Source of the DNA: Duganella sp. Root336D2
GTDB lineage: Bacteria > Pseudomonadota > Gammaproteobacteria > Burkholderiales > Burkholderiaceae_D
Direction of reading: 5' to 3'
Assembly: GCF_001425005.1 (NCBI RefSeq)
Contig: NZ_LMDB01000022.1
Span: 249,264 to 313,263 of the forward strand
Length of the DNA: 64,000 nucleotides
The position numbers were made by a program, and so were the translations under genes. This document shows, one piece after another, positions 37,516-48,571 of this stretch (position 1 is the first letter of the stretch; each line of letters opens with the position of its first letter). The notes under the pieces are model-generated. The model ran no database searches. It had not been told where the DNA came from and saw nothing but the letters and a program-made list of their open reading frames with translations.

Positions 37516-38631
37516 ATGTTGGTAGGCGTACCGAAGGAAATCAAGAATCAGGAATCGCGCGTTGGCCTTACCCCGGCCAGCGTAAAGGAACTGACACTCC
37601 GCGGGCACCAGGTCCTGGTGCAACACAACGCGGGCGCTGCAATCGGTCTGACCGACGAAATGTATGTGGGCTCCGGCGCCACGATCATCCCGACCGCGGA
37701 GGAAATCTTCGCCAAGGCGGAAATGATCGTCAAAGTGAAAGAGCCGCAGCCGCAGGAATGCGCGATGCTGCGAGAGAACCAGATTCTTTACACCTACCTG
37801 CACCTGGCTCCCGATCCAGAGCAGACCAGGGCGCTGGTGAAATCCGGCGCCGTCTGCATCGCGTATGAAACCATCACCGGCGCAAACGGCGGCTTGCCGC
37901 TGCTGGCGCCGATGAGCGAAGTGGCAGGGCGCATGTCGATCCAGGCTGGCGCTGCCCATCTTGAAAAATCCAAAGGCGGCATGGGGCTGCTGCTGGGCGG
38001 CGTGCCCGGCGTGGCGCCGGGCCATGTGGTGGTTATCGGCGCCGGCGTGGTCGGCACCAATGCGCTGCAGATTGCAGTCGGCATGGGTGCCCGCGTCACG
38101 GTGCTGGACAAGAACGTCGACCGCCTGCGCCAGCTTGACCTGGTGTTCGGCAACCGCATCCAGACCATGTTTTCCAACGCCCACACCATCGATGATGCCG
38201 TGACCGATGCCGACCTGGTGATCGGCGGCGTGCTGGTGCCCGGCGCCGCGGCGCCGAAGCTGGTCACGCGCAGCATGGTGTCGCGCATGAAGCAGGGCTC
38301 GGTGGTGGTGGACGTCGCCATCGACCAGGGCGGCTGCTTCGAAACCTCGCACGCCACCACGCACGAAAGCCCGACCTTCATCGTCGACGGCGTAGTGCAC
38401 TACTGCGTCGCCAATATGCCGGGAGCCGTTGCCCGCACTTCCACCTTTGCGCTGAATAACGCCACTATCGGTCATGCCGTCGCGCTGGCCGACAAGGGCT
38501 GGTCCAAGGCCATGAAGGCCAACCCGCACCTGCGCAATGGACTCAATGTCTGCCAGGGACACGTCACTTATGAAGCGGTGGCGCACGACCTTGGCTATAC
38601 CTACGTGCCGGCGGAATCTCTGCTGGCTTAA
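37516..38631 (+). CDS. ald: Alanine dehydrogenase
   Basis: A 371-aa NAD-dependent enzyme: MLVGVPKEIKNQESRVGLTP, VKVKEPQPQE (catalytic lysine region), TYLHLAPDPEQT (His96-type residue), the dinucleotide loop VVIGAGVVGTNALQIAVGMG (about 174-193) and FIVDGVVHYCVANMPGAVAR. It deaminates alanine to pyruvate and ammonia. In this operon it would regenerate the pyruvate used by the aminotransferase encoded twelve bases upstream, making a closed nitrogen-releasing cycle. A GAGGAGA site precedes the ATG. Confidence 0.96.
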   Translation: MLVGVPKEIKNQESRVGLTPASVKELTLRGHQVLVQHNAGAAIGLTDEMYVGSGATIIPTAEEIFAKAEMIVKVKEPQPQECAMLRENQILYTYLHLAPDPEQTRALVKSGAVCIAYETITGANGGLPLLAPMSEVAGRMSIQAGAAHLEKSKGGMGLLLGGVPGVAPGHVVVIGAGVVGTNALQIAVGMGARVTVLDKNVDRLRQLDLVFGNRIQTMFSNAHTIDDAVTDADLVIGGVLVPGAAAPKLVTRSMVSRMKQGSVVVDVAIDQGGCFETSHATTHESPTFIVDGVVHYCVANMPGAVARTSTFALNNATIGHAVALADKGWSKAMKANPHLRNGLNVCQGHVTYEAVAHDLGYTYVPAESLLA

Positions 38632-38646
38632 TCCTCAGGGCTTGAA

Positions 38647-40149
38647 ATGAGCAATCTCGATACTATTACCCACTTTATCAATGGCGCGAAGGTCGACACG
38701 GCCGGCGGGCGCTATGGCGATGTCTTCAATCCAGCGCTGGGCGAGCCGGTCGCACGCGTGGCGCTCGGCACTGCGCAGGAAGTGGATGCCGCGGTGCGCG
38801 CTGCGGAAGCGGCTTTCCCCGCCTGGTCGAACACGCCGCCGCTGACCCGCGCGCGCGTGCTGTTCAAATTCCTCGAACTGTGCCACCAGCACACCGAGGA
38901 ATTCGCCGCCATGCTGACCCGCGAACACGGCAAGACGTTCGCGGATGCCAAGGGCGAAGTGGCGCGTGGTATTGAGATGGTGGAATTCGCGGTCGGCATC
39001 CCGCAGATGATGAAGGGCGAATACACCGACCAGATCGCGCGCGGCATTGACGCCTGGTCGATGCGTATGCCGCTCGGTGTGGTGGCGGGCATTACGCCGT
39101 TCAACTTCCCGGTGATGGTGCCGATGTGGATGTTCCCCATCGCTATCGCCTGCGGCAACACCTTCATCCTCAAGCCTTCCGAGCGCGATCCTTCGCCATC
39201 GCTGCTGCATGCACGCCTGCTGAAGGAAGCCGGCCTGCCGGACGGCGTGTTCAACGTCGTGCAGGGCGATAAGGTGGCGGTTGATGCGCTGCTCGACCAT
39301 CCGGTAATCCAGGCGGTGAGTTTCGTCGGCTCGACGCCGATTGCGGAATATATCTACTCGCGTGGCTCGCAGCATGGCAAGCGTTTGCAGGCGCTGGGCG
39401 GGGCAAAGAATCATATGGTGGTGATGCCGGACGCCGATATGGACATGGCCGCCGACGCCCTGATGGGGGCCGCCTTCGGTTCGGCAGGAGAGCGCTGCAT
39501 GGCAATCTCGGTGGTCGCGGCAATCGGCGATGCGGGCGACAAGCTGCTGGGCGCACTGAAAGAGCGCACTGCTGCACTGAAAGTGCGCGACGGCATGGCG
39601 TCGGATGCCGAAATGGGGCCGGTCGTTACGTCGGCCGCCAAGCAGCGCATCGAACGGTTGATCGGCGAGGGTGTGGAGCAGGGGGCGACCCTGGTGGTCG
39701 ATGGCCGCAATTACCAGGTCGCCGACCGCCCGAACGGCTTCTTCATCGGCGGCACGCTGTTCGACCACGTCACGACCGACATGTCCATCTACAAGGAGGA
39801 GATCTTCGGCCCCGTGCTGTGCATGGTGCGCCTGCCGGACGTTGCGACGGCGGTAGAGCTGATCAACAGGAACGAGTACGGCAACGGCGTCGCGGTCTTC
39901 ACGCGCGACGGCGGCGTGGCGCGCGAATTCGTGCGCCAGATCCAGGTCGGCATGGTAGGCGTCAACGTGCCGCTGCCGGTGCCGATGGCGTTCAATAGTT
40001 TCGGCGGGTGGAAGCGCAGCATGTTTGGCGACCACCATGCCTATGGTCCGGAAGGTGTGCGTTTCTATACCCGCCACAAGGCCGTGATGGAGCGCTGGCC
40101 AAATACCGCAAGTGCTGGCGCACAGTTTGCTTTCCCACAGATGAAGTGA
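38647..40149 (+). CDS. mmsA: CoA-acylating (methyl)malonate-semialdehyde dehydrogenase
   Basis: A 500-aa ALDH of the MMSDH subgroup: [63 protein letters not shown] and [12 protein letters not shown] with the catalytic Cys (about 284). MMSDH lacks the usual Glu general base, and here the LGGAKN segment replaces LELGGK, consistent with CoA-dependent chemistry. It converts malonate or methylmalonate semialdehyde to acetyl-CoA or propionyl-CoA, closing the uracil/thymine pathway. It lies 15 bases after ald. Confidence 0.94.
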   Translation: MSNLDTITHFINGAKVDTAGGRYGDVFNPALGEPVARVALGTAQEVDAAVRAAEAAFPAWSNTPPLTRARVLFKFLELCHQHTEEFAAMLTREHGKTFADAKGEVARGIEMVEFAVGIPQMMKGEYTDQIARGIDAWSMRMPLGVVAGITPFNFPVMVPMWMFPIAIACGNTFILKPSERDPSPSLLHARLLKEAGLPDGVFNVVQGDKVAVDALLDHPVIQAVSFVGSTPIAEYIYSRGSQHGKRLQALGGAKNHMVVMPDADMDMAADALMGAAFGSAGERCMAISVVAAIGDAGDKLLGALKERTAALKVRDGMASDAEMGPVVTSAAKQRIERLIGEGVEQGATLVVDGRNYQVADRPNGFFIGGTLFDHVTTDMSIYKEEIFGPVLCMVRLPDVATAVELINRNEYGNGVAVFTRDGGVAREFVRQIQVGMVGVNVPLPVPMAFNSFGGWKRSMFGDHHAYGPEGVRFYTRHKAVMERWPNTASAGAQFAFPQMK

Positions 40150-40160
40150 GGATGGAACCA

Positions 40161-41528
40161 ATGATCGAGTCACTCAAATACATACCGCAGCCGAAAGCCA
40201 CGAACGAAGAGCTGGCCGGTCATTTCACCGACCTGGCGCCAGCCCTGAACGCGCGCCAGGCTGCTATTGAAAGCTCGCGCTGCCTGTATTGCTACGACGC
40301 GCCGTGTACGCGCATCTGCCCGACCAGCATCGATGTCGCGAGCTTCATCCGCAACATCCATGACAAGAACATCAACGGCGCTGCGGTGACTATCCTGCAG
40401 CAGAATATCCTTGGCGGCAGCTGCTCGCGCGTCTGCCCAACCGAAATCCTGTGCGAAGACGCCTGCGTGCGCAATCACGACGCGGAAGGCCAGCCGGTAA
40501 AGATCGGCTTGCTGCAACGCTTCGCACTCGATAACGCGACACTGGAAGGCCACCCGTTCAAACGCGCTCCCTCGACCGGCAAGAAAGTTGCCGTCGTCGG
40601 CGCCGGGCCTGCCGGCCTGTCCTGTGCCCATCGCCTGGCCATGCTGGGCAACGATGTCGTGATTTTTGAAGCGCACGAGAAATCGGGCGGACTCAATGAG
40701 TACGGCATTGCGAAGTACAAGCTGACCGACAATTTCGCCCAGAAGGAAGTGGACTTCCTGCTGGGGATCGGCGGCATCGAGGTGCGCCATGGCCAGAAGC
40801 TGGGAGCCAACCTGCACCTGAAAGAACTGCACGCGCAATACGACGCGGTTTTCCTCGGGCTTGGACTGGGCGCCAGCCGCGCCCTCGGCCTGACCGGCGA
40901 GGATGCGCCCGGCCTGATGGCAGCGGTGGATTACATTGCCGAACTGCGCCAGGCCGACGACCTGGCCAAACTGCCGGTGCCGCGCCGTGCCATCGTGATT
41001 GGCGCTGGCAATACCGCTATCGACATGGCGGTGCAGATCCAGCGCCTGGGTGCGGAGGAAGTGACGATGGTCTACCGCCGCGGCTTCGACGCCATGAGCG
41101 CTACCCGCCACGAGCAGGATATCGCCAAGGCCAACCAGGTGCGCATGCAGACCTGGGCGCAGCCGCAGCAAGTCCTGCTGGACGAAGCCGGCCGAGTACG
41201 CGGCATGCGTTTCGAACGCACGGCGATGGAAGGATCGCGCATGATCGGTACCGGCATTACGTTCGAACTGCCGGCCGATGCCGTCTTTAAAGCAATTGGC
41301 CAGGCGATGGAGCCGGCTGCACTGGCCGACCCGCTGGCTGCGATGCTGAAACGCGATGGCGACAAAATCCACGTGGATGACAGCTTCCGCACCATCCTGC
41401 CGGGTATCTATGCCGGCGGCGACTGCGTCTCGCTTGGCCAGGACCTGACCGTGCAAGCCGTGGAGCATGGCAAGCGCGCTGCAATGGCGATCCATTCCGA
41501 CATCCAATCAAAGAAGGGGGCAGCATAA
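40161..41528 (+). CDS. preT: NAD-dependent dihydropyrimidine dehydrogenase subunit PreT
   Basis: A 455-aa FAD/iron-sulphur subunit. N-terminal Cys clusters CLYCYDAPCTRICP (about 38-51) and GGSCSRVCPTEILCEDAC (about 84-101) bind [4Fe-4S] centres; two dinucleotide folds follow (VAVVGAGPAGLSCAHRLAML and AIVIGAGNTAIDMAVQIQRL), and GIYAGGDCVSLGQDLTVQAV is near the end. It transfers electrons from NADH to PreA, reducing uracil or thymine. The start at 40161 has GAGG at nine bases; the ATG at 40152 abuts that site. Confidence 0.95.
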   Translation: MIESLKYIPQPKATNEELAGHFTDLAPALNARQAAIESSRCLYCYDAPCTRICPTSIDVASFIRNIHDKNINGAAVTILQQNILGGSCSRVCPTEILCEDACVRNHDAEGQPVKIGLLQRFALDNATLEGHPFKRAPSTGKKVAVVGAGPAGLSCAHRLAMLGNDVVIFEAHEKSGGLNEYGIAKYKLTDNFAQKEVDFLLGIGGIEVRHGQKLGANLHLKELHAQYDAVFLGLGLGASRALGLTGEDAPGLMAAVDYIAELRQADDLAKLPVPRRAIVIGAGNTAIDMAVQIQRLGAEEVTMVYRRGFDAMSATRHEQDIAKANQVRMQTWAQPQQVLLDEAGRVRGMRFERTAMEGSRMIGTGITFELPADAVFKAIGQAMEPAALADPLAAMLKRDGDKIHVDDSFRTILPGIYAGGDCVSLGQDLTVQAVEHGKRAAMAIHSDIQSKKGAA

Positions 41529-42814
41529 TGGCCGACCTGAGCGTCAATTTCTGCGGCATCAAGGCGCCGAATCCATTCTGGCTCGCCTCCGCACCGCCGA
41601 CCGACAAGGCATACAACGTGATCCGCGCCTTTGAAGCAGGGTGGGGCGGCGTGGTCTGGAAAACACTGGGTGAAGATCCGCCAGCCGTAAACGTGTCGTC
41701 GCGCTACTCCGCCATCTATGGCAAGAACCGCGAAGTCCTTGGCTTTAACAACATCGAGCTGATTACCGACCGCTCGCTGGAGCTGAACCTGCAGGAGATC
41801 ACCGATGTGAAGAAGGCTTGGCCGGACCGCGCCATTGTGGTTTCGCTGATGCTGCCTTGCGAAGAACACTACTGGGCTGACATCCTGCCGAAAGTCGAAG
41901 CCACCGGGGCTGATGGCATCGAGCTGAATTTCGGCTGCCCGCACGGCATGCCGGAGCGCGGCATGGGTTCCGCTGTCGGCCAGGTGCCGGAATACGTGGA
42001 ACAGGTGACGGCATGGTGCAAGAAGCATACCAAATTGCCGGTGATCGTGAAGCTGACCCCGAACATCACCGACATCCGGCGTCCGGCGCGCGCGGCCAAG
42101 GCCGGTGGCGCCGATGCCGTTTCGCTGATCAATACGATCAACTCCATCACCTCGCTGGACCTGGACAGGATGGTGGCCTTCCCCAATGTAGGCGGCGCCA
42201 GCACCCACGGCGGCTATTGCGGCCCGGCGGTCAAGCCGATTGCGCTGAACATGGTGGCCGAGATCGCGCGCGATCCGGAAACGCGCGGCCTGCCGATTTC
42301 CGGCATCGGCGGCATCGGCAACTGGAAGGATGCGGCTGAGTTCATCGCGCTGGGCGCAGGCTGTGTGCAGGTCTGCACCGCGGCGATGCTGCACGGCTTC
42401 CGCATCGTGCAGGAGATGAAGGATGGCCTGGAGCGCTGGATGGACTCCAAGGGCTACAGGACGCTGGATGATTTCATGGGCAAGGCGGTGGCGAATACCA
42501 CGGACTGGAAGTTCCTGGACATGAACTACAAGTCCATCGCCCACATCAACCAGGACGACTGTATCAAGTGCGGCCGCTGCTATGTGGCCTGCGAGGATAC
42601 TTCGCACCAGTCCATCTTCCAGTTGGTTGACGAAGCGAGCGGCACGCGGACGTACAAGGTCAATGACGAAGAATGCGTCGGCTGTAACTTGTGTGAAATT
42701 ACCTGTCCGGTGCAAGGTTGTATTACGATGGTCGCAGTCCCCACGGGCAAGCCTTACATGAACTGGACGCAGGACCCGCGCAATCCTCGCGCCGAAATCA
42801 AGGAGACTGCATGA
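41528..42814 (+). CDS. preA: NAD-dependent dihydropyrimidine dehydrogenase subunit PreA
   Basis: A 428-aa FMN subunit. The TIM barrel resembles dihydroorotate dehydrogenase: LSVNFCGIKAPNPFWLASAP, ELNFGCPHGMPERGMGSAVG, IVKLTPNITD and INTINSI. A C-terminal ferredoxin domain has CIKCGRCYVACEDT and CVGCNLCEITCPV. PreA reduces uracil to dihydrouracil and thymine to dihydrothymine. Its start overlaps the preT stop by one base (TAATG), with an AGGGGG site, and its stop overlaps the transporter start (ATGA). Confidence 0.96.
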   Translation: MADLSVNFCGIKAPNPFWLASAPPTDKAYNVIRAFEAGWGGVVWKTLGEDPPAVNVSSRYSAIYGKNREVLGFNNIELITDRSLELNLQEITDVKKAWPDRAIVVSLMLPCEEHYWADILPKVEATGADGIELNFGCPHGMPERGMGSAVGQVPEYVEQVTAWCKKHTKLPVIVKLTPNITDIRRPARAAKAGGADAVSLINTINSITSLDLDRMVAFPNVGGASTHGGYCGPAVKPIALNMVAEIARDPETRGLPISGIGGIGNWKDAAEFIALGAGCVQVCTAAMLHGFRIVQEMKDGLERWMDSKGYRTLDDFMGKAVANTTDWKFLDMNYKSIAHINQDDCIKCGRCYVACEDTSHQSIFQLVDEASGTRTYKVNDEECVGCNLCEITCPVQGCITMVAVPTGKPYMNWTQDPRNPRAEIKETA

Positions 42815-44289
42815 GCGACAATTCCCAGTTGTGGAACGAAGACCTGGCCCCGACCAATGAATCGCAGCGCACCTGGCGCTGGTATCACTTCGCTGCACTC
42901 TGGGTTGGGATGGTCATGTGCATCCCCGCCTACACGCTGGCTGCCAGCCTGATTGAAGGCGGCATGTCGGCGGGACAGGCTGTCCTCACTGTTTTTCTCG
43001 CCAACACCATTGTGCTGCTGCCGATGCTGCTGATCGGCCATGCCGGAACCAAATACGGTATACCGTATGCGGTGCTGGCGCGCGCCTCGTTCGGCACTTC
43101 CGGCGCGCGCCTGCCGGCGCTGATGCGCGCCATTGTGGCCTGCGGCTGGTACGGTATCCAGACCTGGTTCGGCGGGCAGATGATCTATACGCTGCTGGGC
43201 GTGATGATGGGCGGCGAGATCGGCGGCGCCAAGATCGGCGGTCTTGGCATCAATGGCGCGCAACTGCTTTGTTTCATTGCGTTCTGGGCGATCCAGTTCT
43301 GGTACATCGTGCACGGTATGGATGCGATCCGCAAACTGGAAACCTATACCGCACCGCTGAAGATCATCATCTGCTTTGTGCTGCTTGGCTGGGTCTACCA
43401 GAAGGCGGGCGGCTTCGGTACTTTGCTGGAGCAGCCTTCGCAATTTGTCGAAGGCGGCAAGAAGGCCGGCCAGTTCTGGCCGACGTTCTGGCCTTCGCTG
43501 ACGGCCATGATCGGTTTCTGGGCCACGCTGGCGTTGAATATCCCGGACTTTACCCGCTTCGCAAAAACGCAGCGCGACCAGGTGCTGGGCCAGTCGGTCG
43601 GCCTGCCGGTGCCCATGGGATTGCTGGCGGCGCTGGCGGTGATCGTGACTTCCGCTACGGTCGTTTTGTACGGCAAGGCAATCTGGGATCCGGTCGACCT
43701 GGCCAGCCGCATGACAGGCGTGGCCGTGCTGCTTGCGCTGGTGGTCCTGCTGATCGACACCATCTCGGTCAACCTGGCGGCCAACCTGGTTGGCCCTGCC
43801 TATGACTTTTCCGCGTTGGCGCCAAAGCATATCTCCTACCGCACCGGCGGCTACATCACGGCCGGCATCGCGCTGGCGATGATGCCCTGGAAGCTGCTGG
43901 AGACGACGCAGGGTTACATCTTCACGTGGCTGATCGGCTATTCGGCCTTGCTTGGTCCAATTGCGGGCGTGCTGATCGTCGATTACTACCTGATCCGAAA
44001 GACAGAACTGAATGTCGGTGCGCTATACGTCGACAATGGCGAATACAGCTACACCAACGGCTGGAATTCCGCCGCGCTGCTGGCCTTCGCGTTCGGCGTA
44101 GCGCCTAATGTGCCGGGCTTCCTGAATGCGGCCTTTCCGGCATCGTTTGGCGACGTCGGCGAAGGCTTCAAGCTGATTTATACCTATGCATGGTTCGTCG
44201 GCATCGCAATTGCGGCGCTGGTGTACGGCATTTTGATGAAGGGCAGGGCCGCCCGCACGGTCCATCCACCATTAGCGGAGAAAGCCTAA
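42811..44289 (+). CDS. NCS1-family nucleobase/hydantoin:cation symporter
   Basis: A 492-aa inner-membrane carrier with about twelve hydrophobic segments. NCS1 blocks are WNEDLAPTNESQRTWRWYHF, FAALWVGMVMCIPAYTLA, YGIPYAVLARASFGTSGA, NIPDFTRFAKTQRDQVLGQS and GYSALLGPIAGVLIVDYYLI. Homologues import uracil, allantoin, cytosine or hydantoins with sodium or protons. Between preA and the dihydropyrimidinase gene, uracil, thymine or dihydropyrimidines are the likely substrates. The start at 42811 shares ATGA with preA; the longer frame from 42718 lies inside preA. Confidence 0.93.
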   Translation: MSDNSQLWNEDLAPTNESQRTWRWYHFAALWVGMVMCIPAYTLAASLIEGGMSAGQAVLTVFLANTIVLLPMLLIGHAGTKYGIPYAVLARASFGTSGARLPALMRAIVACGWYGIQTWFGGQMIYTLLGVMMGGEIGGAKIGGLGINGAQLLCFIAFWAIQFWYIVHGMDAIRKLETYTAPLKIIICFVLLGWVYQKAGGFGTLLEQPSQFVEGGKKAGQFWPTFWPSLTAMIGFWATLALNIPDFTRFAKTQRDQVLGQSVGLPVPMGLLAALAVIVTSATVVLYGKAIWDPVDLASRMTGVAVLLALVVLLIDTISVNLAANLVGPAYDFSALAPKHISYRTGGYITAGIALAMMPWKLLETTQGYIFTWLIGYSALLGPIAGVLIVDYYLIRKTELNVGALYVDNGEYSYTNGWNSAALLAFAFGVAPNVPGFLNAAFPASFGDVGEGFKLIYTYAWFVGIAIAALVYGILMKGRAARTVHPPLAEKA

Positions 44290-45684
<1,395 letters not shown>

Positions 45685-45694
45685 GGAGCGCAGT

Positions 45695-46930
45695 ATGAGC
45701 GATATACGCATTAACAGCGACCGCCTGTGGGATTCGTTGATGGAACTGGCCAAAATTGGCGCTACCCCGAAAGGCGGGGTCAAACGCCTGACCCTGACGG
45801 ACCTCGATAAACAGGGCCGCGACCTGGTAACAGGCTGGGCGCGCGATGCAGGACTGTCGATCACGGTCGACCAGATCGGCAATGTGTTCATGCGCCGCGA
45901 TGGCGAAGACAATACGCTGCCGCCAATCATGACCGGCAGCCATATCGACACCCAGCCAACGGGCGGCAAGTTCGATGGCAATTACGGCGTGCTGGCCGGG
46001 CTGGAAGTCGTTCGCACCCTGAACGACAAAGGCATCAAGACGCGCGCGCCAATCGAAGTCGCGTTCTGGACCAATGAGGAAGGCTCGCGCTTCGTGCCGG
46101 TGATGATGGGCTCTGGTGTGTTTTGCGGCGCCTTCACGCTGGAACATGCTTACGCCGCCAAGGACACCGAGGGAAAGACGGTAGGCGAGGAGCTGGAACG
46201 AATCGGCTACAAAGGCGAGCAGGTACCTGGCCAGCATCCGATCGGCGCCTATTTTGAAACGCACATCGAACAAGGCCCTGTGCTGGAGGATGCCGACAAG
46301 GTCATCGGCGTGGTTCCGGCTGTAATGGGGCTTTCATGGTACGACTGCACGGTGACCGGCATGGAGGCCCACGCCGGCCCAACGCCTATGCACCTGCGCA
46401 AGGATGCGATGCAGGTCGCGGCGCAGATCATTCCCGAAGTCGTCGCCATTGCCAACCGCTATCCACCTTACGGGCGCGGCACGGTTGGCATGATGCAGGT
46501 CTTCCCCAACAGCCGCAACGTGATTCCTGGCGAGGTCAAATTCAGCATCGACCTGCGCAATGTGAACGACGAGCTGCTGAACAAGATGCATGAAGACATG
46601 CTGGCCTTCATCGACAAGACTTCCGCCGAAACCGGGCTTCCGGTGAAGATTGAGCGCGTGTCATATTATCCGCCGTGTCCATTCCATCCCGACTGTGTTG
46701 GAGCTGTGCGTAAGGCGACCGCAAAATTGGGCTACTCCACAATGGACGTAGTCTCCGGCGCCGGCCACGACGCCATCTACGCCGCCCGTGTCGCCCCAGC
46801 CGGCATGATCTTCGTTCCCTGCAAGGACGGCATCAGCCATAACGAAATCGAAGACGCCAAGAAGGAGCACCTGGAGGCAGGCTGCAACGTCCTGCTGCAC
46901 GCCATGCTGGAACGCGCCGGCGTCGTGTGA
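45695..46930 (+). CDS. Beta-ureidopropionase / N-carbamoyl amino acid amidohydrolase (M20 type)
   Basis: A 411-aa Zn-dependent hydrolase of the hydantoinase/carbamoylase family: GSHIDTQPTGGKFDGNYGVL (about 86-105), WTNEEGSRFVPVMMGSGVF, HIEQGPVLEDADK, GMEAHAGPTPMHLRKDAM and SGAGHDAIYAARVAP with KDGISHNE near the end. It splits N-carbamoyl-beta-alanine or N-carbamoyl-beta-aminoisobutyrate to the beta-amino acid, CO2 and ammonia. Ten bases after hydA, it completes the route to the aminotransferase. It is paralogous to the amidohydrolase half of the protein at 54160. Confidence 0.93.
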   Translation: MSDIRINSDRLWDSLMELAKIGATPKGGVKRLTLTDLDKQGRDLVTGWARDAGLSITVDQIGNVFMRRDGEDNTLPPIMTGSHIDTQPTGGKFDGNYGVLAGLEVVRTLNDKGIKTRAPIEVAFWTNEEGSRFVPVMMGSGVFCGAFTLEHAYAAKDTEGKTVGEELERIGYKGEQVPGQHPIGAYFETHIEQGPVLEDADKVIGVVPAVMGLSWYDCTVTGMEAHAGPTPMHLRKDAMQVAAQIIPEVVAIANRYPPYGRGTVGMMQVFPNSRNVIPGEVKFSIDLRNVNDELLNKMHEDMLAFIDKTSAETGLPVKIERVSYYPPCPFHPDCVGAVRKATAKLGYSTMDVVSGAGHDAIYAARVAPAGMIFVPCKDGISHNEIEDAKKEHLEAGCNVLLHAMLERAGVV

Positions 46931-46937
46931 GCCTGGC

Positions 46938-47372
46938 GTGAGCGCGCCGCACGGCTGGCTTTATTGGGCATTGCTGTCGGCCGCCTTTGCCGCGCTGACA
47001 GCCATCTTTGCCAAGATCGGTATCCGCGATGTGGATTCCGACCTGGCGACGCTGGTGCGCACGGTGATCATCGTGGTCGTGCTGGCAGCCTTTGTCGGCC
47101 TGGCTGGAAAGTGGAGCGACCCGCGCGCACTCCCGGGCCGCACCTTGCTGTTCCTTACGCTCTCCGCTCTGGCAACCGGCGCATCCTGGGTTTGCTATTT
47201 CCGCGCCCTGCAGTTGGGCGAAGCATCGAGTGTCGCACCGGTCGACAAACTCAGTGTCGTGCTGGTGGCCCTCTTCGCAGTAGTCTTCCTCGGCGAACGG
47301 CCTTCGCTGCAGTCGTGGTGCGGCATCGGCATGATTGCCGGCGGAGTACTATTGCTCTCATGGAGAACCTAG
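46938..47372 (+). CDS. Half-size EamA-family transporter
   Basis: A 144-aa membrane protein with about five hydrophobic segments, corresponding to one EamA repeat where most EamA exporters have two: WALLSAAFAALTAIFAKIGI, ALATGASWVCYFRALQLGEA, APVDKLSVVLVALFAVVFLG and GMIAGGVLLLSW. GTG start seven bases after the carbamoylase stop. Single-repeat members form dimers. As last gene of the pyrimidine operon it might export an intermediate such as an amino acid; this is speculative. Confidence 0.8.
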   Translation: MSAPHGWLYWALLSAAFAALTAIFAKIGIRDVDSDLATLVRTVIIVVVLAAFVGLAGKWSDPRALPGRTLLFLTLSALATGASWVCYFRALQLGEASSVAPVDKLSVVLVALFAVVFLGERPSLQSWCGIGMIAGGVLLLSWRT

Positions 47373-47391
47373 CGCAAGCCAGCGGCTTGCG
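47373..47391. terminator. Hairpin after the pyrimidine operon
   Basis: A perfect 8-bp stem CGCAAGCC/GGCTTGCG with a 3-base loop directly after the eamA stop codon. No T-tract follows, so intrinsic termination is uncertain. Confidence 0.45.
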
Positions 47392-47484
47392 GTAATTTCT
47401 GGTATCGATTACCGCGGTATCAGCTTGATTCCTGGTAACTGGCGGCACATACTGCGGCTGTTTTTTTACTAACGAAAGCACCGC

Positions 47485-47838
47485 ATGACCAAATACTTCG
47501 CCGTTTTCCTCGCAGCATTTGCATTGACCGCCTGTACCCGTTCCGTGGATAAGATTGCAGCCTCCGAAGCGGGCCATCCACCGAGCTTGTGGTCCCACCA
47601 TAAAGTCCTCGAGATGCCTGTGGCCAGTTGCGCCATCAAGGCCAGGCAGGCGCTGGAATCGCTCAATTACAAACAGGTGGTGCAGGCCAACGATTCAGCC
47701 TACGGAAATCTCGGCAATACTCGCGCAGTAGTAAAGTGCGCGGAGATCCAGTATGGCTCGTTCGTCTATATGACCGTTGGCGGTGCGGATGGCAAGGCCG
47801 TTGAAAAGCAGCGCAACGCTATCGCCTCGAAATTCTGA
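47485..47838 (+). CDS. Small lipoprotein of unknown function
   Basis: A 117-aa protein with a lipobox (MTKYFAVFLAAFALTAC, Cys17). The mature part contains two further cysteines (VASCAIKARQALESL and AVVKCAEIQYGSFVYM) and no recognised domain. It stands alone, ending four bases before the convergent tetR gene stop. Confidence 0.65.
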   Translation: MTKYFAVFLAAFALTACTRSVDKIAASEAGHPPSLWSHHKVLEMPVASCAIKARQALESLNYKQVVQANDSAYGNLGNTRAVVKCAEIQYGSFVYMTVGGADGKAVEKQRNAIASKF

Positions 47839-47842
47839 TCTA

Positions 47843-48478
47843 TCAGCGGCCGAAGGCGATGCGGGTGATTGCGACGGTGGCTTCGTGCGCCAGGTCTTCC
47901 AGTTCTTTGTGCTGGGGGCGGGTTTCGGAGATGAACAGCATGGTGCCCAGCATCTGCGCCACAATCAGCGTGCCGCGAATTTCGCATTGCTGCATCGACA
48001 GCGCCGGGTCGATTTCGTGGATCAGGTTGCGCAGCGTCCTGCGGGCGCGGGTCATCATGGTGTCGAATAGTTTCGTGGCCACCGGATGACGGTTTGCCAG
48101 CGCAGCGATTTCGAAGAACAGCCCACTCGACACCTGGTCGCGCAAGTCGGCCAGGAAGTAATCAATGATCGACTCGAACAGCTCCACGCGCGGCCCGGTC
48201 CCGGCTGCGGCGACGCGTTCGTCGATGCCAGCCTGGTAGCGGGCGAAAGTCTGCTCCAGCAGCGCTTCGATCAGCGCATCCCGGCTCGGGTAATAGTGCT
48301 GCACCGTCGACAGGCTCACCCCAACCTGCTGCGCCACGCCGCGCATGGCCAGCGCCGCATAACCGTCGTGCGCCAGCAACAGGCGGGCTGCCTCCAGGAT
48401 CGCACTGGCGCGCTCAAACCCTTTGGTAGTGGTGTTGGATTCCTTTGCCTGCAGGGGCGTGTCTGACTTTTTCTTCAT
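47843..48478 (-). CDS. TetR-family regulator of the beta-oxidation operon
   Basis: A 211-aa TetR protein: the N-terminal HTH is in RASAILEAARLLLAHDGYAAL, MRGVAQQVGVSLSTVQHYYP and SRDALIEALLEQTF; the C-terminal part is a ligand domain. It diverges from the acyl-CoA dehydrogenase operon, and the 93-bp gap contains two copies of a 12-bp palindrome overlapping a promoter. It probably represses the operon until an acyl-CoA or fatty acid binds (inference from context). Confidence 0.9.
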   Translation of the reverse strand: MKKKSDTPLQAKESNTTTKGFERASAILEAARLLLAHDGYAALAMRGVAQQVGVSLSTVQHYYPSRDALIEALLEQTFARYQAGIDERVAAAGTGPRVELFESIIDYFLADLRDQVSSGLFFEIAALANRHPVATKLFDTMMTRARRTLRNLIHEIDPALSMQQCEIRGTLIVAQMLGTMLFISETRPQHKELEDLAHEATVAITRIAFGR

Positions 48479-48500
48479 AAGACACGAATTATCCCGTCGA

Positions 48501-48547
48501 TTGACAAATAGGTCAACTGACCGATACTATTTCGGTCAACTGACCTA
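48501..48547. promoter_or_regulatory. Promoter with double TetR operator
   Basis: GGTCAACTGACC occurs at 48511-48522 and 48534-48545, centres 23 bp apart. The two lie within larger arms, 48509-48524 and 48532-48547, that mirror each other around TACTATT. A plus-strand -35 TTGACA (48501-48506) and -10 GATACT (48523-48528), 17 bp apart, bracket the first operator, so binding would block polymerase. Confidence 0.82.
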
Positions 48548-48571
48548 TAACATCAACGGAGACCTTGCCTG

